From positions 94,252,293 through 94,316,292 of the forward strand of contig OX375883.1 of NCBI GenBank assembly GCA_947359465.1: 64,000 bases of DNA, read 5' to 3'. Made by a program: the position numbers and the translations under genes. This document shows positions 1 to 9,886 of this stretch, piece after piece (position 1 is the stretch's first letter; every line of letters starts with the position of its first letter). This DNA is from Metellina segmentata (lineage: Eukaryota; Arthropoda; Arachnida; Araneae; Tetragnathidae). The notes beneath the pieces were generated by a model, which saw only the letters and a list, made by a program, of their open reading frames with translations, did no database searches and was not told the DNA's origin.

Positions 1-38
1 GCGATAGTCCTCGCCACAAATACCCATTTGCAGAACAA

Positions 39-1010
39 ATGAAATCTGTGTCATTTAAGAAATTCGGAAACGAGATTAAAATTAATTCGTGTTCACTTCG
101 AGAGGTGGAAGGCCTTGCCCTTACGTCAACTCAGCGTGAAACGATGAACTGTCTCCTTAACGAGTATGAAAGGTCTTTTCATCCAGGGGGAGAGGCTACC
201 CCTTTCATTGAACACCGGATAGACACTATGGACCATCCACCTGTTGCAGTACCTCCGTACAGAGTTTCCCCAGTAAAGAAAAGTATAATGAAAAACGAGA
301 TAGAGAGAATGTTGGAAGAAGGCATAATTGAGGACTGCGAGTCACCATATGCGGCTCCTGTGGTTCTGATCCCAAAACCAAATGGAACCTACAGATTTTG
401 CGTTGATTATCGCAAACTGAATGCCATTACGAAGACTGATACCTATCCTCTTCCACTCATTGACGACTTGCTCCACGAAGCAAAGCATACATCCTACATG
501 TCAACGATTGACTTGCGAGCGGGTTACCATCAAGTTAACGTGGCAGTTACAGACCGTGACAAGACTGCTTTCACCTGTCCATTTGGCTCTTACCGTTTTA
601 ACAGGATGCCTTTCGGGCTGAAAAACGCACCAGCAACCTTCCAAAGACAAGACCAGAGAAAAGCCTGTGCGGATAAGGGAAGAAGTTCAGGACCGAGCTT
701 TTCTCCGGGCGATTCTGTTTGGGTGACACTCCACCCTGTTAGTAATGCCAAAAAGAAACGAACAAGCAAGTTCATGCCTCGGAGGGACGGTCCCTATGTC
801 ATTCTCACTCAGCGATCACCTACTACTTATCAAATTGCCAATCCAGACTCTCCTGAAGTCTCAATGGGAGTTTATCACTCATCGGCTTTAAGACCTTGCC
901 TTGATTCCGATGCTCGGCCTTTGACGCCCTTACGAAAGCGTGGGCGTCTAAAGCGAAAGCATGCTGGTTCCTTGCCGGGACGTCGGCGAAACCAGAGGGG
1001 GAGTATGTAA
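39..1010 (+). pseudogene. Gypsy pol remnant: RT N-terminal half joined in frame to integrase C-terminus
   Basis: A 323-codon open frame. Residues ~60-205 match the start of a Ty3/Gypsy reverse transcriptase: the PYRVSP segment, the LIPKPNGTYRFCVDYRKLN block, the first catalytic aspartate in STIDLRAGYHQ, and RMPFGLKNAPATFQR. The frame then jumps, with no stop, to an integrase C-terminal (GPY/F-like) segment with SKFMPRRDGPYVI and YHSSALRP, ending in a basic tail. The YxDD box, RNase H and the integrase zinc finger and DDE core are absent. An internal deletion that preserved the frame is the simplest reading. The protein would have neither polymerase nor integrase activity. The upstream frame may continue to the left of the window. 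Confidence 0.88.
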
Positions 1011-1288
1011 CATATATGTTTTAAGCACCCAACTGTTGGTTTCGAAAGAGACCAATAGATGGCGCCTGGGATGTTCCTCCTCCAATGCGCAGTTAAGTTG
1101 CGCAGATGTATTTTTCAAGGGAGCCCCGGTTGTACGAAAAGAAGAGTGTGATGTGACGCTTGGATGAAAAAGACGCGATCCGACTCAGTCGCGGCCTTCA
1201 TGTATATAGAGTCAATGATTGCTGTTAATAAATCGCAGTAATTACGACCAGGCAGTCCTGTCGATTTATTTTAATCCACCACCCACAC
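1006..1288 (+). repeat. 3' LTR of the Gypsy element
   Basis: Begins TGTAACATATATG directly after a G-rich polypurine tract and the pol stop codon. It contains a candidate AATAAA polyadenylation signal near 1226. The end near 1288 (ACCCACACAC) is a guess, since the 5' LTR and a target-site duplication cannot be seen. Confidence 0.65.
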
Positions 1289-2836
1289 ACATATTCGTAA
1301 GTTGCCCGGCGCTCGAGTTGAATAATGCTGGAAAAGGTTCCTTCAGCCCAGCCGAGCACTTACAATATTCATGCATTATTTCTGCACTTAAAATGTTATA
1401 ACGTTAAAAGTTATTGATGGATTCTCGTAAAAGTTTGAGAACTTGTAATTTATAATGTTTTCTAGGGAATGAACAAGAAAAATTAATTATGCTAAGTTGA
1501 AAAGCTTTAAATTATGGCCATTTATTTAGGAAATAGGACTGTAAAAGTATCAAAAATCCTGTATTCTTTTTTAGATCCCTAGTAAAAGTTTTGTTTGTTT
1601 AAATATCCATTTGATTCTAGTTTATTCCCTTGAAAAATGCATGTAGTTTATTTTGGTAGCATCATTTTTCAAATGGATTGAATAGAATTTCATGTAGCAC
1701 ATCTGAAGTTTTTGACAAGTTTCTTTAAAAATTTATGCATATCTGAATGCTATTGTTTAACGACACTAAACATAAAAATATCATTAAAAGGTTTCTGTAC
1801 CACATTAAAAAAAAACGTGTCTCGAACGTGTCTGGATACCTTAAACACCTAGACAACGCGTTTGTTTATCAACCATTATCCAACCACTATATAATTATTT
1901 CTGACTTATCTAAAAGTTTTAAATTTAATTATCTTCTAAAGTGACTAAATAATTCTAGATTTCTTAGAAAAGTTTTAACTTTGCATCGTTTCTTCGAGGT
2001 AACTCTTAAATGACGGATCAGTTTCTGCCAAACTCTAAACCTATATAGAAATAAATTGAATAATCTGAAAGATGATTTATCTTTGGCATATCATCTTTGA
2101 CATTTTTATGCACACAGTTTCTGCAATTCTGCAATCCATAACGAACTTCGAAAACTAAAAACAAAAGTGAAAAAATGGGTAGAAGATATTCGAAATTCAC
2201 GTTGATTTAAAAGAAAATGAAAATTCTTTGTTTAACATTCAAGGAAAACGATTCTTTGAAAAATACAATTGTTCCATTTTAATTCAAAATGGTTAAGAAA
2301 TATTAATGTATTATTTTTATCATCTTTATTTTTATTCACTTCAATTTTAATTCGGTATTCAGATATTTTTCGTGTGCGGCTTTAGATGTTGCAATTATTT
2401 TAAATTGAGATAGGCTTTGCGTTGTCACGTGACAGATATAAAACTTCCGATTTCCATGTTTTATGTAAATATTTGAAATGAGATTTTGTCCGCCGTGTAA
2501 TTGGTTTCCGAAGGACAAAATGATTGAATTATGAATTTGCATTTGGCGAAATGGAAAGTTCGTGGAAGTTCTGTACCCAGTGTGTGTTTAATTCGAAATC
2601 AATTTACGTTACCTATTTTGTAACACAGTTTTGCAAATAGGGAAGAAGACAACTAAATCCTCATTTTATGAATTGGCTCTTACTTCTCTAAGTATTTCGT
2701 TAGAGATTTTCGTTCAACGTGTCGTGTATCTAGTTATTACTTAAATTAATCAATAATGAGAACGGTCGAGAGAATGCAACCCCAAAAGAAAATAGGGGGA
2801 TGCATGGCAGAAATCTCATTTCAGTCATGGTACCAC
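1289..2836. other. AT-rich gene-free stretch
   Basis: Only short chance frames with no recognisable protein are present. I see no tRNA, no TIR pair and no clear tandem repeat. Confidence 0.6.
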
Positions 2837-3221
2837 TAGCGATGCGACATCGAAGTCGATGTTTTATTAAAAACATGGATGTATTGGAGCCTATGTTTTT
2901 TTAACATAGATGTTTATACTTGTCGATGTTTAATTTTTAAATGAAATAAGTACCGTTTTAAAAATTAACAAAATAACCAAGTAGCATAATTTTCATAATC
3001 AGTAAATTGAAAATACTTTTAGACTATAGTGGAAAATAGTGAAGGGTCTGAAAACGAAAACATTGGAGCCGATATTTTTCAAACATCGATGTTTGTACTT
3101 GTCGATGTTTCTATGCTGTCAATGTTTCATTTTTAAATGAAAAAAGTACCGTTATAAAAATTAACAAAATATCCAAGTAGCATAATTTTAAAATCAGTAA
3201 ATTGAAGATACTCTTAGATTA

Positions 3222-3834
3222 TGATTAGTTAAGCGGGTAAAAAGGCTAATAGGTTATTGGGGTATATTAAAAAGACTGTAACTTCAAGGGATAAGAATAT
3301 AATCTTGCCATTATATAAGGGTTTAGTAAGACCACATCTAGAATATGCTGTACAATTCTGGGCTCCATATATGAGAAAGGACATAGAATCAATTGAAAGG
3401 GTTCAGCACAGAGCTACAAAAATAATAAAGGGGCTAGCAAATTTCGACTATAATGAACGTTTAAGTAAGCTAAACATGTATACACTGGAAAGAAGAAGAA
3501 GGAGGGGGGATTTGATTCAGCTTTTCAAGTTTGTAAAACAAGGGGACACAGAGGGCTTAAATTTCAATAGGGATAACAGAACAAGGGGCCATGGGTATAA
3601 ATTGAATAAGACACATTTTAATCGGGATTTAAGGAAAAACTACTACTTTAATAGGGTAATAGACAGTTGGAACGCGTTGCCAGAAAATATAGTTAATTCA
3701 AAGGGAGTGTACGAATTTAAGACACAATTGGATAGTCAGTGGGAATTGGAGAATTCATAAACAAAGGACCAGCCTTGTTGGGCTTGAGCCTGTAGCTGGT
3801 CGTCAATATTTGTATTTGTATTTGTATTTGTATT
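3222..3834 (+). mobile_element. 5'-truncated CR1-like non-LTR retrotransposon
   Basis: Contains the end of a reverse-transcriptase ORF, a short 3' UTR and a terminal array of TTTGTA hexamers (about 3809-3834), as expected of LINEs in the CR1/L2 group, which often end in short tandem repeats. It interrupts a ~190-bp repeat unit: the unit stops after AGATTAT and resumes at AGGTGAAGGATCTG. LINEs integrate by target-primed reverse transcription, and 5' truncation is their usual fate. Confidence 0.8.
3257..3760 (+). pseudogene. LINE reverse transcriptase C-terminal end
   Basis: A 167-codon frame matching the C-terminal end of CR1/Jockey-type RT. It shows the thumb-region pattern LVRPHLEYAVQFWAP, then IERVQHRATKII, then RRRRGDLIQLFKF, and closes with the typical FNRVIDSWNALPENIV and FKTQLD. 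The endonuclease and the catalytic RT palm (YADD) are missing because of 5' truncation. The frame is open to its natural stop, so this copy is not very old, but it cannot encode an active enzyme. Confidence 0.85.
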
Positions 3835-4782
3835 ATAGGTGAAGGATCTGAAAACGCAAACATTGAAGCCGATGTTTTTCAAACATCGATGTTTGTACTT
3901 GTCGATGTTTCTATGTTGTCAATGTTTCATTTTTAAATGAAAAAAGTACCGTTATAAAAATTAACAAAATATCCAAGTAGCATAATTTTAAAATCAGTAA
4001 ATTGAAGATACTCTTAGATTATAGTGAAGGATCTGAAAACGCAAACATTGAAGCCGATGTTTTTTAAACATCGATGTTTGTACTCGTCGATGTTTTATGC
4101 TGTAGATGTTTAATTTTTAAATAAAAAAAGTACCGTTATAAAAATTAACAAAATAACCAAGTAGCATAATTTTCATAATCAGTAAATTGAAGATACTTTT
4201 AGATTATAGTGGCCAATGGGTGAAGGGTCTCAAAAAGGATGAGGATTAAAGAGGGAACAGTTTTCCTAGCAACGAGACAATAGAGATCCGACATTGATGT
4301 CGATGTTTTTAGGCTGTCGATGTTTTATTTTTGAACCAGTACTAACCCAGTTTTAAAAAATGGAGGAAGAAAAGTTTAAATACATCGATGGTTTTGTGGC
4401 GGTTTTGTGTGGTATTTTTAACATCGATGTTTTAATATTGAACATCGATGTTTTGTTGTCGATGTCGCATCCCTAGTTACAACTCTTCAATTATGAATGC
4501 CTCAGTTGCTAGACCTAACAAAATACCATGTTCTACAGAAACGTATTCGCAAACCTAGCAGCCGTGCTCCAATATCGCTCACCCAATATTTACTTTCAGT
4601 CTGTGGACTGATCCTAAATCGCGCAAGATACAGTTAAACCTATTCCCTAATTACAGTCTGTTGAAAATTTAACAATTAGATTCACTCAAAAGCACACGAC
4701 TCATATGCTAACTCATCAGAGAAGGATTACAATTGTCAATTCTATCTTATTGACAGTTGTTTAATTTTTTTTTCATTTTTGT

Positions 4783-5050
4783 ACCAATATACTGGTAAAA
4801 CAATATTATTGGGAAAAGTAAATTTTTGATCAACACTGGTAAAACAATGAGCTGCGTACGGCAATCGTTTTATACTCAATGTTATTTCCATGGCGATGGC
4901 GAATGTATGATATTTGATACTTCGTATCTCATTTCGCTCGTGACACATCACACAACCAATCAAAACCATTAGAAACTCCACCTACTCGTGACGTCACATA
5001 TCCCATCAAAACTTTTAATAGTCACTCAAAACACAATAGAATATAGCATT
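4783..5050 (+). repeat. Direct repeat, copy 1 (partner at 6262-6520)
   Basis: Shares many blocks, in the same order and strand, with 6262-6520: GGTAAAACAATATTATTGG, AACAATGAGCTGCGTACGGC, CCATTAGAAACTCCACCTAC and a GACGTCACA block. The pair flanks the long-TIR MITE at 5109-6082. It could be an older duplication, or the two halves of one element opened by the MITE. Confidence 0.65.
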
Positions 5051-5108
5051 TTATATAAGACTAGGATAAATGGCCCTTTATACGACGGGTACGTAACAAA
5101 ATTTATTT

Positions 5109-6082
5109 AGGTACAGCTACACTCTACGTTTATGAGTGATGGCAACGGCTTTGGCGATTTTTTTTTGGCGCACTTCTAAAGTTGCCAAGTAAACAATTAT
5201 TTTCTAACTCTAATATCACAATTTTTTTTTCTTTTACAACACACTTTTTAAACATATTTCAGAACGTTTTAAAAAGTATATTTTTAAAAAACTTTCACAA
5301 AAAGTAGTAAGCTTAAGCACATATCAAAACACATTTGTGAACCAGCAGAGAAACTAAGCTACGAATGGTAAGAATAACCTGAAACTTATAAATTACACTA
5401 AATACAGTGAGCATGTTGAAAAAGGAAAAAGATTTACATAAGAAAAAAAGCAAGAAATTATACCTGATAAAGTCAGAATTCTCTCGTAAAAAAAATAATG
5501 AAAACGAAAATGGTCAAAAAAACAAAACTCTTAATCCTGTCATGAAAACTATTACAACAAAATAAAAATTCCACAACTGCCAAAATACAAATAAAAGGAC
5601 CAATGGTATCACAGAAAACGATTTAAAATTACCAATGGAATCAAAGGATATTTTAAAATCAAAATAACCAATGGGAGGAAAGAAAAAATTTCAAACGAAT
5701 TAATGAAATCAAACGACTTTAACGGATTTTGGAAGAACTTTCTAGAATATTCAAAATACAAATAAAAGGACCAATGGTATCACAGAAAACGATTTAAAAT
5801 TACCAATGGAATCAAAGGATATTTTAAAATCAAAATAACCAATGGGAGGAAAGAAAAAATTTCAAACGAATCAATGAAATCAAACGACTTTAACGGATTT
5901 TGGAAGAACTTTCTAGAATATTCAAAATTAAAATTAAAAGTTTCCGTTTGCCGAGCATGAAAACCGCAACAACAGCAACGAAAGATGGGTTGCCTTAATT
6001 TATCGAAACTCTTTACTAGAAGTGCGCCAAAAAAATCGCCAAGCCGTTGCCATCACTCATAAACGTAGAGTGTAGCTTACCT
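5109..6082. mobile_element. MITE with ~70-bp terminal inverted repeats
   Basis: The left end, AGGTACAGCTACACTCTACG, continues through a GAGTGATGGCAACGGCTTTG block and a GGCGCACTTCTA block, and recurs inverted at the right end (about 6013-6082) with few mismatches. The flanks TTATTT (5103-5108) and TTATTT (6083-6088) look like a 6-7 bp target duplication. No transposase frame is present, so this is a non-autonomous element whose superfamily I cannot name. Its middle contains a young internal tandem duplication. Confidence 0.75.
5581..5922 (+). repeat. 171-bp tandem duplication inside the MITE
   Basis: The two units, starting with CAAAATACAAATAAAAGGAC at 5581 and 5752, are nearly identical; I see one substitution (ATTAATG versus ATCAATG). 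Such low divergence next to a much more decayed background suggests a recent event. Confidence 0.85.
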
Positions 6083-6261
6083 TTATTTATTTTGGTCGAA
6101 TTTTATTCATATATTTTTTTTAACTTGACGATACGTGATCACTGGCTATGAAGAAACTTTTTTTCACCGCTATCTGTAAACTTTTTTTTGATCAATAGCT
6201 ATTTATAAGCCTTTTTCCACCATTATCTGTCAACTTGCCTTGCTTTCGCATGGTGTTTTAT

Positions 6262-6520
6262 CAAGAAATACCGGTAAAACAATATTATTGGAATACTTAA
6301 TTTTGATAGCACTGGCAAAACAATGAGCTGCGTACGGCAATCGTTTTGTACTCAATCTTATTTTCACGGCGATTTCGAAACTAATGATTTATGATATTTC
6401 GAATCTCTTTTCGGTTCGTAACATCACAAAACCATTAGAAACTCCACCTACTCATGACGTCACACAACCAATCAAAACTTCAACAGCAACGGAAACTCAG
6501 CAGAATCTTGCATTTTATAT
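6262..6520 (+). repeat. Direct repeat, copy 2 (partner at 4783-5050)
   Basis: Same-strand diverged copy of 4783-5050, beginning near ACCGGTAAAACAATATTATT and ending in a GACGTCACACAACCAATCAA block. Confidence 0.65.
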
Positions 6521-7271
6521 AATAAGATATCCACACACCATGCCTTTGCCAGAACGAACCTGCAGCCATGTTTTGTCAACCTCATGATCCTCCGCGTTGG
6601 TGTATAATGGAATAGTCCAGTAATACTGCTCTTATCTCAAAGAAGATAAGGAGGAAAACTCCCTCCCCATTCATTCCTTAGCCTTTTGAGAGCTTTGGAT
6701 AAAGAAGCAGGACTCTTATCCCCAAGACGCAGGATCTTACTGACTGAATGGACAGGAAAATGTCCTTGCTCTTTGCCCATCCAATCGTACGAAGTATATG
6801 TAGAGTGTCCGCGGTAGTTCGAGATCCTATATCCGTCTGCATGTAATCTGGATGGTGTCAGGGAAATGCAGTTAGTGATGGTTGTAACCTCTGAAGTGGA
6901 AATAAAATTACGATACTTATTGGTTTATGTTAATAACATAAGTCCATCTCAAGGAAAGGCCGCATTACGGTACGTGAGATTCGTAGGTGTCCGGAGGATA
7001 AAATACTACGTTTTTTGCTTCCGTATTCAATTTGAATTCAATAAGAAAAGTAAAGTTTTTGAGTGGTTATACCACCGAAATTAAAACACAGCTGCTTTTA
7101 GTGTTTTGACGTAGAATACGTTTTATCTTTGGAAACCGCGGTACCACGCTTAATTTATGAGTGTCGGAAAAACAATTTAATAAATTGAAAAATATAAATT
7201 ATATGCATAAATGCAAGATATCATTTCAATATAGCATTAAACAAAGCATGTTATAAATAGTCATTGATCTT
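6521..7271. other. Gene-free stretch with one satellite-like piece
   Basis: No gene recognised. About 6960-7110 resembles one unit of the ~200-bp satellite at 9.8-12.1 kb (GAGATTCGTAG, CCGTATTCAATTTGAATTC, GAGTGGTTATACCAC), which suggests that satellite once extended, or was also seeded, here. Confidence 0.5.
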
Positions 7272-7536
7272 CATCGACCTTAAAATGAAATAGTTAGAGC
7301 ATGGGCTCGCAGCTCCATGTTATGTTTTTTAGTTCTCGGTTTCAAGATGTGTCACGTGGTTGTGGGTAAAACATGAATCTTGTATTATTGATTGGTTAAA
7401 GTGAAAGTCCACCGTAATCAAAAGCACTAGTCTGCTCTTCCATAGCCAATCGATGAATTCAATTTGTGATTTAACCTTCGATCTTACGACAGCGACTCCG
7501 CCTACATGGTCTGTTTATTTCATTTAAAGGTCGATG
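7272..7536. mobile_element. Small MITE with CATCGACC ends, copy 1
   Basis: The terminal inverted repeats are CATCGACCTTAAAATGAAAT on the left and, read from the minus strand, CATCGACCTTTAAATGAAAT on the right. The interior carries ATGGGCTCGCAGCTCCATGT and AATCAAAAGCACTAGTCTGC, both also found at 54378-54581. It has no coding capacity. Confidence 0.75.
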
Positions 7537-7698
7537 TTGATTTTGCGCTGACGTCATCGGATGATGCAGTCGCAGCGCAAAATTGTGTCACGAAAATGCG
7601 CACTGCCGCCTACATTAATTTAGTCTAGCCCCGGCATCCTTTATGCGAGCACGACATTTGATTGTCATTTGTTTTGTCTCGTTGCGCTTTATAAGTAA

Positions 7699-8347
7699 CT
7701 AGGGGGCCTGCCCCCTGCTCGCTAACGCTCGCCAACCCCCGGAGGATTGCTTCGCAATCCTCATTGGTTCGCTGCGCGAACCTATGCTCGCTTCGCTCGC
7801 CTCAATGAAGACATGTGTCCTAGCAGAAGGATTGTTTACAAAATATGTTACCAAACAAATGTTTTTCAAATCTAAATTTGCTGTATTACAGAAAAAATAT
7901 ATACAGTATCTCTAAAATCATAATTCAAATGAAAACTTTGTGCAAATTTTGATTCGAAATGTGAGCGTTGCTTTGGAAATTGAATACCCAGCATGTTGTT
8001 TGTATGTACATTTTCCCAGCACTCAAACGACCCACACTTTTTCATTGAGTTTGTTGTCGAAAGTTATAGTGCAAGCGTCTTGTTGAACTATAATTGTTGG
8101 CCCTGAAAAGGACCGTTTTTTAAATGGCCCTGAAAAGATCTTCCGCTTTCTTTGATTTCTATTATAAACTAACTGCAACAGATCATTAAAATTTACTTTT
8201 TTTTCCAATATAATTTCATCCGATAACTCTATAAATTCAATCGAAGCGCGAGACTTCGCGATAAACAAACAATCGTACAGTGTTGCCGAAACGCGATTAC
8301 AAATAACGTCTTTTTTGCGTGCCACGTAAGAGAATTATATATATAGA
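7699..8347 (-). mobile_element. Non-autonomous Helitron, copy 1
   Basis: Read on the minus strand, the element starts TCTATATATATAATTC and ends GGGGGCAGGCCCCCTAG, a short hairpin running into CTAG. It is bracketed by host A and T, the classical Helitron target. Helitrons spread by rolling-circle copying with Rep/helicase proteins; none is encoded here. The 3' side also has several short palindromes (GGATTGCTTCGCAATCC, GGTTCGCTGCGCGAACC). The frame on the minus strand between 8023 and 8325 begins with GTG rather than ATG and is disrupted in the second copy (16228-16879), so I do not call it a gene. Confidence 0.8.
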
Positions 8348-8499
8348 TAATTGAAATAAAACCTAAATCTTCAATTTCGATATCGGACTTCTAAATGTGG
8401 AAATGTTTCAAAAAATTTTAAATGTCCAAATCTATGCATAATAAACATCAGAAGAAGTATAGAAAACGTCAACAGGAAGAAAGATCTAAAGATGGAGAA

Positions 8500-8608
8500 T
8501 TCAACAATATCCGGACATGCAATGCTGTGCTTCAGCAACTCAAGTTGCAGCTTCTGTCAAGCAGTGGTATCAAGATACGGATGTAAAACGTACGTCTTCC
8601 CTGGCCTG
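8500..8608 (+). mobile_element. Short Tc1-like transposase fragment
   Basis: About 110 bp matching the segment around AASVKQWYQD of the Tc1-like family also present at 8950-9312 and 29192-29668. It abuts a 57-bp piece (8609-8665) like the terminal part of the 24241-24823 Helitron family (AAACACTTCCTTTTATGATA), so it may have been picked up or hit by that element. Confidence 0.6.
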
Positions 8609-8770
8609 CTCAGATTCGTCAGGACAGTACACACACTACGCAGACAGAGACAAACACTTCCTTTTATGATAGTACTAGTAATAGCCTCTGCATGGACAGC
8701 ACGCCGTTGCCCGTGACAGTTCTTTTCGTAGGGTCAGGTGTGACCACTGCTCGCTAACCCCCGGTGCTTC

Positions 8771-8819
8771 CTACGAATTCCCATTTGGTTTGATTCTCAA
8801 ACCAAATGGGAATTCGTAG
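8771..8819. repeat. Perfect 23-bp palindrome with 3-nt loop
   Basis: CTACGAATTCCCATTTGGTT continues with TGA, then TTC, then the exact reverse complement of all 23 bases. It follows GCTCGCTAACCCCCGG, a string also found at the 3' end of the Helitron copies, so it is probably an enlarged Helitron subterminal hairpin. A related but broken version is at about 40220-40310. Confidence 0.85.
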
Positions 8820-8944
8820 CCTATTGGACGACAGTCATCATGACCTTTGTATGTTTTTCCTGGTAAATTGAACGACCACGGTTATATGAACATACCGATT
8901 CTTCATACGCTCTGGCAGTTTTATAGAAAGGACCAATGTTACCT

Positions 8945-9318
8945 CTAGGACGACAAAGCTCCATGTCATGTTGCAGCCTCTGTCAAGCAGTGGTATCGAG
9001 ATATGTATGTAAAACGTCTTCCCTGGCCTGCTCATAGTCCCAACCTAAACCCGTAGAACATTTGTGGGATGAGTTAGAGTGACGCTTACTGACCAGGGAA
9101 CCACGTCCGAAATCTACATCTGATCTGGCGACATTCTTGAAACAGGAATGGACACAAATACTCATATCTGTGTACGAAAACCTTGTTGAAAGTATGCCCA
9201 GAAGGGAGGCTAGTGTAAATGCAGCACGTGGTGGACCATCCCCCTATTAAAGCATATACTCTTTCCCCTATACCATCACATCTTGCTGTCCGGTCCATTA
9301 TTGTAGGGTAGTATATGT
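8945..9318 (+). pseudogene. Tc1-like transposase C-terminal remnant with one TIR
   Basis: Translation shows APCHVAASVKQWYRDM, then KRLPWPAHSPNLNP, matching the second half of the DDE domain and C-terminus of a Tc1-like transposase. Stops interrupt the frame right after NLNP and several times beyond, and the N-terminal two thirds is missing. The stretch ends in an inverted terminal repeat which, read from the minus strand, is CTACCCTACAATAATGGACC. The same TIR bounds the copy at 28522-29668, so both belong to one family. Confidence 0.8.
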
Positions 9319-9774
9319 GCGGAGCGATGAATATGCAAGAATTTGGAACATTTCTGATAGACACCTTCAAGTTGTTCTCACAAATAATTTATTTGGATAT
9401 TTGAGTTATGTTTATGAGAGAATTTGGTTTTAAAATAACTTAAAGCGTCACGGGACATTCGAGTGATACAATTTCTCAGCCGCGAGTTTCCTCGTTCCAA
9501 TGTGAATGATTTCATGATGTGTAGTCTTTCTAGAACATATTTATCAAGAAAAAAATACCATCGTTGTTAAAACCTTCTTGACTTTCAATGTCCTCCAAAG
9601 CCAGATTCGCCATCCCTTGCTGCGATCACAGAACGATTTATGTCACCGCGACTACCAATCAAACAACTGCGGCGTTGCGAATTCAATTCATAAATCATCA
9701 TACTTAAGTGGCAGAAGGATCTAATTCTACATGCGGCCGCATTGACGTATTCTACGCCTTAAACCTTTTAGCCG
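9319..9774. other. Gene-free stretch
   Basis: No recognised coding or repeat structure beyond AT-rich sequence. Confidence 0.5.
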
Positions 9775-9886
9775 ACACAGCCAGTCCCGATTGTTTTTTT
9801 GTGTTAGCAGAAGGGGTGACAAGAAAGGACCTAATGAGATGAGAAGACAGAATTACAGTACACGGGATTCGTCGACGTTCACAAAA

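Larger units (their letters stand above)
1..1288 (+). mobile_element. 3' end of an internally deleted Ty3/Gypsy LTR retrotransposon
   Basis: The stretch holds a fused pol reading frame (39-1010), a purine-rich tract just before position 1006 (AGAGGGGGAGTA), and an LTR beginning TGTAAC. The 5' part of the element lies outside the window or is lost. Gypsy elements copy themselves through an RNA intermediate using RT, RNase H and integrase; here the second half of RT, all of RNase H and the integrase core are missing, so it cannot move by itself. The right LTR boundary is an estimate because no second LTR is present for comparison. Confidence 0.85.
2837..4475. mobile_element. TIR element made of ~190-bp tandem units (hAT-like ends)
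   Basis: The ends are inverted copies of each other: TAGCGATGCGACATCGAAG on the left and TAGGGATGCGACATCGACA when the right end is read from the minus strand. Inside are at least three degenerate units of ~190 bp (about 3030-3230, 3838-4025, 4026-4215), each with CATCGATGTTTGTACT and a shared tail with AAAAGTACCGTTATAAAAATT. There is no transposase frame. TAGGGATG-type ends recall hAT elements, but I could not find a convincing 8-bp target duplication. A LINE fragment splits the array. Confidence 0.6.

Noticed and set aside
7699..7815. Bacterial DNA or REP element, because of GC-rich palindromes
   Set aside because: The segment lies within a Helitron with proper ends and a second copy nearby, so contamination is not needed.
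8023..8325. A 100-residue Helitron-encoded protein
   Set aside because: Starts with GTG, has no known domain, and the frame is broken in the second copy (16228-16879).
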